A program made the position numbers and the translations under genes. A stretch of 64,000 bases of DNA, taken from assembly GCA_000149265.1 (NCBI GenBank), contig CH001323.1, positions 179,709-243,708 of the forward strand, written 5' to 3'. The notes beneath the pieces were generated by a model, which saw only the letters and a program-made list of their open reading frames with translations, was not told the DNA's origin and did no database searches. The stretch comes from Ciona savignyi. Its lineage: Eukaryota; Chordata; Ascidiacea; Phlebobranchia; Cionidae. Shown here one piece after another: positions 46,570 through 57,902 of the stretch. The number at the start of each line of letters is the position of its first letter. Positions within the stretch are counted from its first letter, which is position 1.

Positions 46570-48229
46570 TTATAATGTTTTCAACAAACAATCTGTATGT
46601 AAAACATTTTCTATGTTGGTGTAAATTGTTTTTCAAGTCAATTATTTCATGATTAAAATAGTAGTGTTTTCTTATAAACAAGTTTGCAATCTAATAAGAA
46701 CTTTTAATTTAAAAAAGTGGAATTTTATCACAAGCTGTGCTGTGTCATAATTTTTAATCTGGCCAAGTAATTCTAATTCTATAATTCGTCCATGCAAGAT
46801 ATTTTTAATGTCACAAATATTTAAGTTTTCCGAAAGTTAAAGTTTGGCCAAGCATTTAAATATTGTTTTGCTTTAGATAATCTGGAAATTGTTTTTACTT
46901 CAGGTAACATTTGGTTAAGCTTAATGGAGTTTTACAAAGTGTCTGTTTATTCTTGTTCATGAAAACAATATGTAAGCATGAATTAATATTAATTAGCATA
47001 TATGTACAAGAATGTTGCTTAAGGGACTTCAAGAAAACAAAAATAAGTTCATCAAACGTTCAAAAAAGCATTTTTTTTAACTCGGGTGTATTAGTTTTCA
47101 TGTCAATCGAGTCACCTACATTGTAGTTGAAATGTGTCCTAATACCACAGTAAATTCATTTATATTACAACTTGTTTAACACTCTCTTTATAGAAATGAT
47201 CACACTGGCAAAGAACTGGGATGAAAAGAAGCTTTTTCTGGAGCAATACTAAACATTTAATAAATGTTTACCCTTTTCTCACACACGGGTATTTCATTTC
47301 TACAGCAAAAAGTTCATTGGTATTCTGGCGTGCAGAGAAGTTCGTGTATAATAGCATACTCATATTAGAAAATGCATAAAACTGTACAACGCAGGTTGGT
47401 ATGGACGGACACATGTCCTCAACCTTTTTTAACCCATGGACTAAAAATACGCTGACTTATGTCATGGGTATGTAAAATAGAGCTTTCCATCATTTTACCG
47501 AAAAAATCATTGTTTATTTATTTACTTGACAGGTGTATTTTACATTGATTTGTCATGGAATACGCACTGACTTTTAGCAAAAGCAACTGTACAAGCGGAC
47601 TCATCCATGCCCTTCGGACTCGGGGTGCCCTTCTCGTTGCAATGATGCCAGATACAAGGATCATGACAATGTAAATCAACGCAATTTTCCTAGAATCTGC
47701 GGTAAGATGACGTCATTCTGCATCAAAACCACAAATCCTTGAACGCCTCAAGCTATGACGTAAATAAATAATGTGCAGTGGGTGCAAGGCTGGTGCAGGG
47801 TTCTGCTCTGACGTCACAAACTTTTCCTAAACGTGTGGAAAGAAATTTGCAGAGAAAATTATTACGTCAATGAGCGGTGGAAATCTAGTTCTGTCTTCGC
47901 CAGAGCCTGTTACGTCCGCAAAGATTGGACGATTGATCTATTTTGGGTTATGTCTTGGTCAAAGGAAATGGAGTTGCGCACGCAAACAATTTCTTAGAAG
48001 TTAGTCGATCCTCCGGATTGGAAAAACGCGTTGGTTGTAATCAATACTGAAAGATTACGACAAACTTTCTCTGCCGAGACACGGAGTTGGCCTATAAAAC
48101 AAAACATTGGTCGTTAAGGGGGCTGGAGAACGAAAGCGTCCCTGTGTTCTACAGAGCTTCTTCGCACAGATAAAATCACAGAAAGAACAAGACAAAAGTT
48201 GCATCTTCCGGGTTTGGACAAAGAACCGA
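46570..48229. other. Left-arm segment without right-arm counterpart
   Basis: No gene is recognised. Part of 47380-48060 is less AT-rich than its surroundings. GGCCTATAAAACAAAACA near 48090 (minus-strand-independent TATA-like string) is the only promoter-like motif seen. Confidence 0.35.
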
Positions 48230-49002
48230 TTGACAAGCCGCAAGAACTAAGAAAGGAGAACTGTCTATTATCCGCATCGCGTTAGTAGTAATTTCGACGC
48301 GATTCGCACCGAAACGTTAACGAGTACAGTGTTTTGATTTATTCGTGTGTTTTATTGACATCGTTTTGACAATAAACAAAGTAAAGTTCAAACCAGCGTG
48401 GACTCGATCCTGGAGTCGGATCGGAGCAGTACATTCGATCCACTCGCTCAAAAGTGAACGTTATCCTCTTCGCATTAACGTCAAACGTTGCACCTAATTC
48501 ACACTAATTGCTGTCAGACTACTCAAATCGATCGCACTGTAATTTCTTGATTTTATTAATCATTTCGGTATGTTAGGTCATTCTGTTGGATGTTTTTTTA
48601 CATAGAAAGATGACAATATATAACAAATAAATATAGGCCCCTAGGAAAGATGTTATGGATGCCTATTTCAATTGTGGAAAATGAATTGTGAAAAGTGAAA
48701 AATGGAGGCGTGTGTGTAACAAAGAGGGAAAATAAAGCAACTATTATATCGCTTTACTAGAGTGTAAATTACGATGCACTGGCAAGAAGTTTAATGCACT
48801 GGCAAAGAAGTTTAATAATTGTTTACAAGAGAACTTACATGTATTTTGTGTAAAAAAACGAATAATATCTAATCCTTGGCTGGGAGGGAGCATTTTAAAT
48901 CAGGGACCAAAATTATTTTCATTCTGACAGAAGGGTCACGTGATCGAGCCGCCACTCACATATAGTTTGTAACTGTTGATAAAAAACATTTAACTAAGAA
49001 AT

Positions 49003-49200
49003 ATGGCACATTACCAGAATAAATTGGTCGACCCCGTCTTACCAGTGAACATTGGAGATGCAGTTGATCAACTAGTTATGGGCGAGTCCGTAGGTGGGTA
49101 CTTTGTGTATAGTACTTCTCTAAAAACTTTATTTGGCCTTACTCTAGATGGCAATGATCCCAAGGGAAATGTCTTGAAAGGCAACATATTACTAAAATGA
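49003..49200 (+). CDS. Hypothetical 65-residue ORF inside the giant inverted repeat
   Basis: It reads MAHYQNKLVDPVLPVNIGDA, then SVGGYFVYSTSLKTLFGL, and stops at 49198-49200. No family is recognised and no splice evidence was found. It could be a first exon of a gene carried by the large element or a chance ORF. Confidence 0.2.
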   Translation: MAHYQNKLVDPVLPVNIGDAVDQLVMGESVGGYFVYSTSLKTLFGLTLDGNDPKGNVLKGNILLK

Positions 49201-49931
49201 ATGCTTAGCGAGTGTTTTCGTAATTAAAAATGGCCTATGTGCGTCCTATTCGCAGTGCGAGGAGTTCGGGAGTGAAACTCCAATTTGGTGAAATCTCCTT
49301 TGCAGAAATGCAATTATTTGAAGTGAAATGAGGGATATTTAACAAAACACCTCCATACGGTATTTTACATGGAAAGTGTGGGCTAAGTGAATCAATTACG
49401 TCTGCTAATCAAACAACATGTTTCCCGGAAATCAAAGTCGGCCCACAAAAACAGAAAAGAACTGTCAGTTGTTGAAGCGGATTATCAAAGCAGTTAAATA
49501 CCTTGAAAGGCTGAGAATAGTATTGCGTGGTCACATGTACAAGGGTAGATATATTAAGTCTTAACAAATGTACGACTAGAAAATGTTCGTTCATTTTTAA
49601 ATCTGATGGTCCAATGTTCTTTAAGACCACTTGGACCATGTTCCCCGTAATGCTCCTCAGTACATATCTCCAACTGCACAAAACGATCTCATAAATTTTA
49701 ATAAAAAAGCTCTGGCCGACAAATCCATGGAGTAAATATGCCCTCTGATATCCCTTATACGAATAATACGTGTTTTACTTTTTTTATCCAAAAAAGTGAA
49801 CACTTTTAATGCGCCACCGATTTAACGCACACCCTATAACAGCCTTGTCATCTCCCCTTCCAAAATGAGGAGGGCTTGTAGCCACTTCGACTAGTCACGT
49901 CGGGAGTCAGGCGTCGGTGACGCCTTAAGTG

Positions 49932-50441
49932 TGTAGCGACCTCATGTGTTACAAAAGATTTACGATCCCATCAGCTGGCATTTGCGCCGACATTTCATCA
50001 TCATTGAAATATTATTATTAGGTTTACGATTATTACCGCAGCTGTCGTACTTTGCCTATATAAGTTTATTTTACTTTTGCTCGAGAGACAGAGAATCCTA
50101 ACGCATTAAGAAACATCTTGTATGTCGATACTGAGAGTTTTTATCTGAAATCTATGTTGCAACATCTAACGATTTAACTCGTAATTAGTACTAAGTTAAT
50201 CGCCTTAATTGCTCAATACAATTAATGTTATAAAACTACTGAGGCGTTAATCGACGAACCACAGAAGATAGTAGTCCAGTCCAGGAGATGTTTACGCAGA
50301 AAACCTCAATTAATTAGCGCACCTCTGAGAGTCGGACAGCGCGTAGGCAATCGCAGATCGCATCAGGTGTTGTAACCGGCTTACCTAGGTGCCTACAAGG
50401 AGCAATCTAGCAAAATGGGCAGCGACCTGCAACGACTCCCT
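49932..50441 (+). mobile_element. Putative 5' LTR of a Ty3/gypsy element
   Basis: It starts TGTAGCGACCTCATGTGTTA. About 510 bp later, CCCTACA is followed by TTTGGTAACCCCG, which resembles a gypsy primer-binding site region. The first ~34 bp recur in direct orientation at 55590-55623. The 3' boundary is estimated from the presumed primer-binding site. Confidence 0.6.
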
Positions 50442-50844
50442 ACATATTTGGTAACCCCGTTTCTGAGCAAATTTTGAGGTGGCATTGATGATTGCAAGGA
50501 CGGAAAAGAAGAAATTCAACTGCGTTGCTCTGCTCCTTAAAGTTTCGAGGTACATTTCTGCGTCAACTACAACGTCGCATTCGCCATTAAGAAGAAAAGT
50601 TTGGACATTTCCGTTCTATTGTTTGTGGGGGGCGAGTTCGCACATCGGTTCACTGACGCCAGATTCATTTGGAGGATTCTACAGACGACGACTGCATCTA
50701 CTACGACGGGAACGAGATCAACTTCACCGGACAATTCAATTATATTTATTGTTTGTTTTTTTTATAAGTATTCTGTTTATATAGATTTGGTACGATTTAA
50801 TTATTTTTCTTTAACATTTTTTAAAACCCACGGAGTCCGTTAAA

Positions 50845-51484
50845 ATGAGAAAATTATTTGGATTTAGCGGTAGGTCTGTTAAAAAGGAACGAAATCTGCC
50901 TGTCCCCGAAAATAATGATCATGGTTATGATGCGGTTTATGACGATGATTATCATTGGTCGAGACTTACGATTGTTCCGCAACAACTACATCAGCGTTCT
51001 GGTCCTTTATTGAGCAACGTTAAATAGTCCAACGGACTATTTGAAGAAATCGTCTGTAAACTTACCCGAATTCACCGAAAGTATGCCCGAGTCATGGTGT
51101 GATTCTGCGGAAAATATCTTTCGTCTCTTTGATGTGGTTTCGGAAGAAGATAAGTTAGAATTCGTGATAAAATCCCTGAGGCCTCGTCGTCTCCGACACG
51201 TGGAACACTTGTTGACTAAACGAAAAAGCATTTTGCCTTACACGTCCCTCAAAGAAGCGCTAATCAGTAACTACTATTATGTTTCTAAGACTGATAAAAT
51301 TTTAACACTAATGAACTTCGGTCCGCTTGGTGATCATAAACCATCGGAGATGCTGAACGAGATGTTAAAACTGACAGGTCCTTACCCGGATGAAAATACG
51401 ACAATTTGGTTGCGTCAGCTGTTTCAAAAACGTATGTCTATTTACGTTAGTAGCACGTTAAAGCATTTACGTCGGATTCGCTAG
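50845..51484 (+). pseudogene. Ty3/gypsy gag-like remnant
   Basis: Two consecutive frames, 50845-51027 and about 51023-51484, are separated by a frameshift. The second reads NLPEFTESMPESWCDSAENI, FVIKSLRPRRLRHVEHLL, TSLKEALISNYY, HKPSEMLNEMLKLTGP and IWLRQLFQKRMSIYVSSTL, the layout of metazoan gypsy Gag (LPxF...P..WF...E..F; GDxKPSxLLxxM; LRxLFLQRLPxxVR). It stops at 51482-51484 without a zinc knuckle. It is part of the deleted retroelement beginning at 49932. Confidence 0.75.
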
Positions 51485-51713
51485 GTGCGATGTCCAGCCG
51501 AGCAGATTGTAAAATGGATGACGGTCAACATTCTGGGGCATTTTCTTCTTACCAGGGTAGTAAATCCTACAGTGAAGGATTTGCATTCAATTAACTTACC
51601 AGTTGTTGAGAACCTTGTAGTACTTAACAATAAGCTGGTCAACAGACAGTCAAATTCAGCCTCCAAGAACAGCGGATATCAGGACAATACCGTCTACGTG
51701 GGGACATTGTTTT

Positions 51714-52007
51714 GTCCGGCCCGTTGGTCTAGCGGTTAAGTACGTCGCCTTTCAATCGAAAGGTTGCAGGTGCGAAACTGGTCGCTAGCTAGTCGGTTGT
51801 GTCCTTGGGCAAGGCACTTTACGGACATTGCCTGAGCCTAGAGGCTTAATGGGTTCTACCGAATTAAAGGAACGTGCCTATCATATACAACACACTGCAA
51901 TAGCTCCGGCAACCCGACGATGGGCGCGAGGTGATCTGACGATTTCCCGTGTGATAAACCCCTTGGTTTTCCCATTCACGGGGATAAAGATGAATATCCT
52001 ATCCTAT
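51714..52007 (+). repeat. tRNA-derived SINE, full length, inside the gypsy remnant
   Basis: It has GTCCGGCCCGTTGGTCTAGC at the start, AAAGGTTGCAGGTGCGAAAC as box B region, CTTGGGCAAGGCACTTTACG, and ends ATGAATATCCTATCCTAT. It interrupts the interval between the gag-like and pol-end-like parts of the retroelement. Confidence 0.9.
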
Positions 52008-52205
52008 AGACGACTACCGAGACGAAAAACACCCACCGGTGCAATGGAGCAATCGGGGAAGAGGTTATTGGAGAAGACCAAATAGGTGGAAAGTAGAAGT
52101 TATATAGATTTCAGGAAAAAGACTAAACAAGATCAAAAAAACTCTCTGCAGGCAAGACGTTGGATATGGCGTGTAGCGTCTTGTGCAATACTTTAAAATC
52201 GCAAT

Positions 52206-52433
52206 ATGTTCTGTTTATCTCGGATTAGACACTACGACCAAGTAAATCTTATTGATACCACCAATGAGAAACGATCGGACAAGACGAATTATCGGACGAG
52301 ACTTAATTCTGATAAGGCTGATTACTTTGATACTGACTTACACAGAACTATTGCGCCAGCAGATGAACCACGGACAACTCGATTTGGAAGAACAATATTT
52401 CGCCCAAGACATTTACTGGATTATTACCTTTAA
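52206..52433 (+). pseudogene. Ty3/gypsy Pol C-terminal tail remnant
   Basis: The frame ends PADEPRTTRFGRTIFRPRHL plus LDYYL and a stop. This resembles the TRSGRxVRxPxRxxDY ending seen after the integrase of many gypsy Pol proteins. Protease, reverse transcriptase, RNase H and integrase core are absent between gag and here, so the element is internally deleted. Confidence 0.5.
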
Positions 52434-52475
52434 GTGTTAGATCTGACCTCTATACGCTTCTTTATTCTACATCAT

Positions 52476-54250
52476 TATGGGTCCCATTTGAAAAAATGGG
52501 ACACATATTGTTTTTGTCCGTTTTTTTTTTTTCTTTTTTTTTTTTTTTTCTTTTTTTTTTTCTTTTTTTTTTTCGTCAAACGCTTGACAGGCATGGCATG
52601 GCGCCCCGACTTCTACCAAAAGGAATAATGGAATCGCAATAAAACTTGGTGATTTTTTAAACAACATGGCCTAAATATGCAAAAACCGAAATTTTGGGTA
52701 ATAAATTTAGGGGGAATTCCCCTTGGGACGTTAAAAACCAAAACGGCCATTTTTTTCTAAAAAATTAGCTTTTTAGGCCATAGCACTTGAACGGCTGCTC
52801 TAATTTGAATCAAATTTGGGGGAATGTTTGTGCACTAGTCACTAATTTAACACTAAAAAGAAATAAAATAATTACCTATGGAAATACCCTAAAAATTAAA
52901 CTTTTGCTGTTAAATGATAATTGTGACAGGCATGCTATGGCGCCCCGACATCTACCAGAAGGAATAATGGAATCGCAATGAAACTTGGTGATTTTTTAGA
53001 CAACATGGCCTAGATATGCAGAAACCAAAATTTTGGGTAATTAATTTAGGGGAATTCCCCTTGGACGTTAAAAACCAAAACGGTCATATTTTTCTAAAAA
53101 AATAGCTTTTTAGGCCATAGCGCTTGAATGGCTGCTCCAATTTCAATCAAATTTGGTGGAATGTTAGTGCACTAGTCACTGATTTAACACTTAAAAGAAA
53201 AAAAAAATTACCTATGGAAATACCCTATAAATTAAACTTTTGCTGTTAAATGATAATTGTGACAGGCATGCTATGTCGCCCCGACATCTACCAGAAGGGT
53301 TAATGAAATCGCAATGAAACTCGGTGATTTGTTGGACAACATGGTCTAGATATGCAGAAATTAAAATTTTGGGTGATAAATCTAGGGGAATTTCCCTGGG
53401 ACGTTAAAACCAAAACGGTATTTTTTTCTAAAAAAATAGCCCTTTTTGGGCATAGCGCTTGAACGACCGATACAATTTGAATCAGATTTGGTGGAATGTA
53501 AGTGCATTAGTCACTGATTTAACACTTAAAAGAAATGAAAAAATTACCCAGGGAAAATACCCTAAAAATCGGGATTTTGTTCTCTAATTATGACTGTGAC
53601 AAGCATGCCATGTTGCTCCGAAATCTAGCAAAAGGAGTAATGAAATCGCAATAAAAATTTGACATTTGTAACAGAACATAATCTAGATAAGCAGAAACCA
53701 AAATTTTGGGGTGATGAATCTAGGGAAATTCCCCCTGAGACGTTTAAACCAAAACATTTTTTTTTCTAAAAAATTAGATTTTTTGGGCATAGCACTTGAA
53801 CGGGTGCTGTAATTTTAATAAAATTCGGTAAAATGTTAAAACATTAGACACTTTGTGCCAATTAAAAAAAGAAAACATTTAATTAGGTTAATTTACATGA
53901 AAACAAAGATATGTTCCTAAATTTTGATTGTGGCAGACATGCCATATCACAATGACATCTTCAACAAGAAGTCGACAAATCAGATTAAAACTTTAAAAAT
54001 TGTTACTTAACATGACTCACTTATGTAAAAACAGAAACTTATCTACCAAACCCAGGGGAATTCCCTGAAATCATGAAAAACTAAATCGGGCCGTTTTGGA
54101 AATTTAGCTTTATTTTACTACAGCGCTTGAAAACAAGCTATAATTTAAAACATTTGTGGTAAAATGTTCGTAAATTTAAGACGTTTATTCTTTATTCAAC
54201 TAAAAATGTAAATTAAGTTTGGTCTGTTAACTATGGGACCCATGCGTTTA
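52476..54250 (-). mobile_element. Tandem ~335-bp repeat element, inverted relative to the copies at 2.3-6.6 kb
   Basis: Five units are marked by GACAGGCATGCTATGGCGCC-like and CCTAGATATGCAGAAACC-like strings, with equivalent points at about 52651, 52989, 53326, 53657 and 54001 (spacing 331-344 bp). It begins ATGGGTCCCAT followed by TTGAAAAAATGGGACAC, and ends at ATGGGACCCAT (54233-54243). The two extremes are inverted repeats of each other, and each is itself palindromic. A long T-rich tract lies at 52520-52574. No protein is encoded. Confidence 0.75.
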
Positions 54251-54603
54251 TGCTTGCAGAAACAAACTACATACGCAGTGTATAAAATACAAATTGTGGT
54301 TAGGGACCCTGTAGCATGAATATAGGGTATACAACATGTGTTTTACAAATAGTGGTGGTTAACACGTGGTTGACACTCTCTAGTTTAAGCATTGACTTTT
54401 CGCCATTAGGACTTTTGTGCCCCCTTCATACAGATTTGGAGAAGTAAATCACAGGTTAACTACCCGTTTAAATTCTACAAGAATGGTGGTTAAGCAATCA
54501 ATCCACAGACGATATATTCCTTGAATGTCATCTGCAAGTATATCGCTGTTCTCTATTTAATAAGCTGGAAGACTGTTTCGTAGTTGAAGTGCTATAAGTC
54601 AAG

Positions 54604-54921
54604 ATGGATAATTCCCGAGCTGCAATAACTGTTGGAAATACTGAAATTGTATGTGAGCAAATAAATGCCACATTACGCCGAAGTTTCCAATATAAATCCT
54701 ACTTCTCTATTCGTCCTCTGGTTAACTTCACCGATAGAAACGGATCATTACGAATCGGTCAAGTCTGAAAAAACGAAGTGGTCTATGAAGGTGTGAGATT
54801 AGCTGAGCACTATACACCCGGCAGGGCATTTACATTTCGTGTAAACGATAAATTCTACTTATATGATAACTATACTTTGGAACATGATGATGTCCCTGTT
54901 CGGCCTAATTTTCCTCTCTAA
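54604..54921 (+). pseudogene. Unrecognised ORF A, one in-frame TGA
   Basis: It has 105 codons from ATG to TAA with one TGA at codon 55 (54766-54768). It reads MDNSRAAITVGNTEIVCEQI, SYFSIRPLVNFTDRNGSLRI before the TGA and RLAEHYTPGRAFTFRVNDKF, VPVRPNFPL after it. The frame stays open and protein-like on both sides of the TGA, so it was probably coding until recently. I know no family for it. It lies in the centre of the giant inverted repeat, upstream of ORF B and the Ulp1/PHD exons. Confidence 0.45.
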
Positions 54922-54934
54922 CTCCGATTGATGA

Positions 54935-55258
54935 ACCAGTCCGGACGATTTTGGTTGCGCTGCGCTTTCGGCGCAATCCTTGGTTCAAGAAATCAGTCGC
55001 AAGTTACAACGGAAAAACATCAATCAACTCCTGAGATGCGGATGCAATGAGACAGCAGATGCAGATCCCTATACATTCGTTGGAAAGTATATTTGATCAC
55101 TTTGCCAAACACGCACTCTTGATCGATCCTACACCAATTTCAAACCTGGTGGTAAACATGATTTTCTCGGCATTGCTTACTGCTGCTCTGAAGTGGAGAC
55201 TTGTTTTGACTATGTACACTATCATGAAGTAGATATTGGTTATGCTCATAAAGTTTAA
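54935..55258 (+). pseudogene. Unrecognised ORF B, one in-frame TGA
   Basis: An open frame of 107 codons, except for TGA at codon 54 (55094-55096), ending TAA at 55256-55258. It reads SPDDFGCAALSAQSLVQEIS, RCGCNETADADPYTFVGKY, then KPGGKHDFLGIAYCCSEVET and FDYVHYHEVDIGYAHKV. It has several cysteines and histidines but no recognised domain. There is no ATG near the start, so it may be an exon or a continuation of ORF A through the stop at 54919-54921. Another frame (55047-55232) is probably a shadow. Confidence 0.4.
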
Positions 55259-55589
55259 ATATGGTGATTTTTTTCACCCAAAATAATCATGATTAGAGTA
55301 GAGAAAGTATAGCAGGTTAAATTCGACCCTTACCAATGGACTTCCGCTGGACCCAAATTTAAGAACATTTTACGGTCAACCGTGGGGACATTTTTACATC
55401 TTTTGTCGCCACAAATACGTGATAACCATTTTATTATTATGCTTTTATTATTTTTTTGTATTATTGCTTGAGTGGAACAATTTTTCCGTTTATTTCCTCT
55501 TTTTTCCACATAATACCTTTTACGACGTATGGCCTTTTTTATTGGTTACTCTAAACTAAAATGACCATACCTCTGACGGGGAAGTGTAT

Positions 55590-55623
55590 GTAGCGACCTC
55601 ATGTATTACATAAGATTTACGAA
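55590..55623 (+). repeat. Short copy of the LTR start
   Basis: TGTAGCGACCTCATGTATTA and the following ~14 bases match the first 34 bp of the putative LTR at 49932 with two differences. It may be a 3' LTR cut off by deletion. A purine-rich GACGGGGAAGTG just before it would suit a polypurine tract. Confidence 0.5.
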
Positions 55624-56232
55624 GTGTAATGTTAAAGCAAGACGTCAGCAACCGAAGCGTCAGGCTGGCGAACCTGTAAAACACCCTATTCAAGCAGATT
55701 TTTCTAACTGCGGGGTTTATATTTTAAAAGTAAGAAACTAACTTTGTTTTAATTATACGAGTATAATACTTAATTAATATATGTTTGTTATTTTAGATCG
55801 CGGAAGATCTTATACAAGAAAAAACTCTTTTGTTTTCAAATACCATAATGGACATGAAAAAACACCGGCTACAACTGGCAAATACAATTTTGCGTGCATC
55901 GGGTATAAACATATTATTTTTCAAGGAGTTCTTATATCCATGCGATACACACATTTTATGTATTTTTGCTTGGAATCTTTGATTCATTAATATTTATTTT
56001 TATTCAGATCCAATACAAAGCTTTTGTAGCTGCTGCGGGAAAAACAAAATTAACAAATCTATGGAATGGGTAAGCTTGTTTTTAAATAGTCAATTTAGTT
56101 TTTGACAATATTCACTTTTAGATTGGCTGTGACCAGTGCCCAAAGTGGTATCACCGAGAATGTCTGAGGATATCCAAAAAAAGATGGATATGTTATCTCA
56201 GGACACCTGGATTTGTCCGTTTCACTAATTAA
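55619..56232 (+). pseudogene. Ulp1-like cysteine protease end fused to a PHD finger (spliced gene fragment)
   Basis: Four exons join in phase with GT-AG introns: about 55619-55729, 55797-55902, 56008-56069 and 56122-56228. Exon 1 ends HPIQADFSNCGVYILK, matching the catalytic-cysteine block of Ulp1/SUMO-protease (C48) domains (QxDxxDCGVF). Exon 2 is the following helix (IAEDLIQEKTLLFSNTIMDM). Exons 3 and 4 make a PHD finger: FCSCCGKNK, EWIGCDQCPKWYHRECLRI, then WICPFH and a stop. Reaching WICPFH needs a one-base frame change at the A7 tract 56176-56182. The Ulp1 histidine and aspartate part is not visible upstream. Ulp1-PHD combinations are common in large DNA transposons, so this is probably element-borne. 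Confidence 0.65.
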
Positions 56233-56654
56233 GAGGAACCTTTTATTTCGTTTAATACAAATTTTCGTTCAGTTTTACTCGTGGTTTTATTACAATTCTC
56301 ATATGGCCTTTCCTAAGAAATATTGCTAAAAGCTGATATGATATTCCTTTTTTATCCTTGTGAATAGAAACACGTAGGGGGAATATTACACCAAGTAAAA
56401 AATTAAGACTTTCTACTCTATAAAAAATTATCCGTGTAGTGGGACACTGTAGACTGAAAATAGTAGTTATCCTATGCCGTGAACAACAAACTCAAAACCC
56501 ACATGCTATTGAAGCTGGGCAAACAATCCGTGATTGGCCTGCGCAGCAGTTCATTTCCACGTCCATCAGTTAATTAATTGAACTTACCGAACCTATCGAA
56601 GTAAGCGTACGCACATATAATGGTATCTTTTGATTTCAATTTTAATAACGTTAT

Positions 56655-56920
56655 TATAGGATAAAATATTCATGTTTATTTCCGTAAATGGGAAAACTAA
56701 GGGTGTTAACACAAGCGTCAGAAAACCACGCGACCACTGTCGGATTACCGGAGCTTTTGCAGTGTGTTGTATATGATTCACACCTTCCTTCAATTTGGTA
56801 GAACCCATTAATCCACTGGGTTCATGTAATGTCCAAAAAGTACCTTGCCCAAGGACACAACCGACTAGATAGCGATCACTTTTGAACCTGCAACCTTTCG
56901 GCTGAAACCCGTCGAACTAA
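56655..56920 (-). repeat. tRNA-derived SINE, inverted
   Basis: On the minus strand it has TTTCAGCCGAAAGGTTGCAG, CTTGGGCAAGGTACTTTTTG, CAGTGGATTAATGGGTTCTA and the tail ATGAATATTTTATCC. The first bases of the head are diverged. Confidence 0.8.
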
Positions 56921-57902
56921 GACTATAATTCATCAGACAAACCCGTTGGACGAGTCAATCGATCAGCTGCACGTGCAGCTTTTAATATTGTACAAAACTT
57001 ACAACGTGAAGCCAAAGTTATTTTTTACCCTCGTCGGAAAAATGGCTGACGAGGTTTGCGCGCCACAACAGATGGTGATTTAATATGAGGCGCAGTGCAT
57101 TAACTTGGCTAAGTCGTGTAGTAATTAATCCTCCATTTTATCAGTGATAAAAAAATCTGTCTGGATACTGTAACGTTTGACAATTAATAAGATGAATCTC
57201 TCCATGCGCATGAATTTCACGCGTGGATCGAATATTCTTTCTCAATCCAACTGCAAAATCGACTCCACGCTGGTTTGAGCGTTAGTTTGTTTATTGTCAA
57301 AACGTTGTCAATGAAAACACACGAATAATTTAAAATACTTTACTCGTGAACGCTTCGCTGCGAATTGCGTCGGGTCTACAGCGTGACACGAGTATACGTA
57401 AACAGTTTGCTTTTCCTTATTGTGTCTTTAACTGTGAGAAGATCCCAAAGGTAGAAGGGAAGATTCAAGCCACCCCAGCCCGAAGCCTGTTTCTTGCTTA
57501 CTCCTCAAAAACCAACTCTCGTTATCCCAGTTTTATCACCATCTGTTATCACCCGCCAACCTCGCAAAAAGAACTTCGTTTTACGAGTTGTAGGCACAGC
57601 CCAGTATTAAAAACTGCATATGTGGAATCATGTATCTTTTTTTCCGTTTATTTTCATGTTGATTTAAATTCCGATTTTGGACCTGCGAAAAGAAACATAA
57701 TGTTCAGTTATCATCATTAAGAAATGTTTCCTAGCTATTAAAAAAAACAAATTGGTCAAGTAATTCAAAATATATTAATGTGAAATGTCTGGGTTGGTCA
57801 ATTGCTGTGTTGTATTCTTTTTCTCAACCAAACCAACAAAACTGGCCAGCGGTTAGAAAATATTTTTATATTATATAATAATATATTATAATCTTATAAC
57901 TA

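Larger units (their letters stand above)
43372..48530 (+). repeat. Left arm of a giant imperfect inverted repeat
   Basis: Blocks pair with the right arm in inverted order: 43372-44475 with 60487-61050 (satellite), 44476-45343 with about 59620-60486, 45654-46404 with about 58919-59611, about 46405-46565 with about 57650-57800, and more weakly about 48230-48520 with about 57180-57430. Outer blocks look over 90% identical by eye and the innermost clearly less. Left-only segments are a 302-bp MITE and about 46570-48220. Confidence 0.85.
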
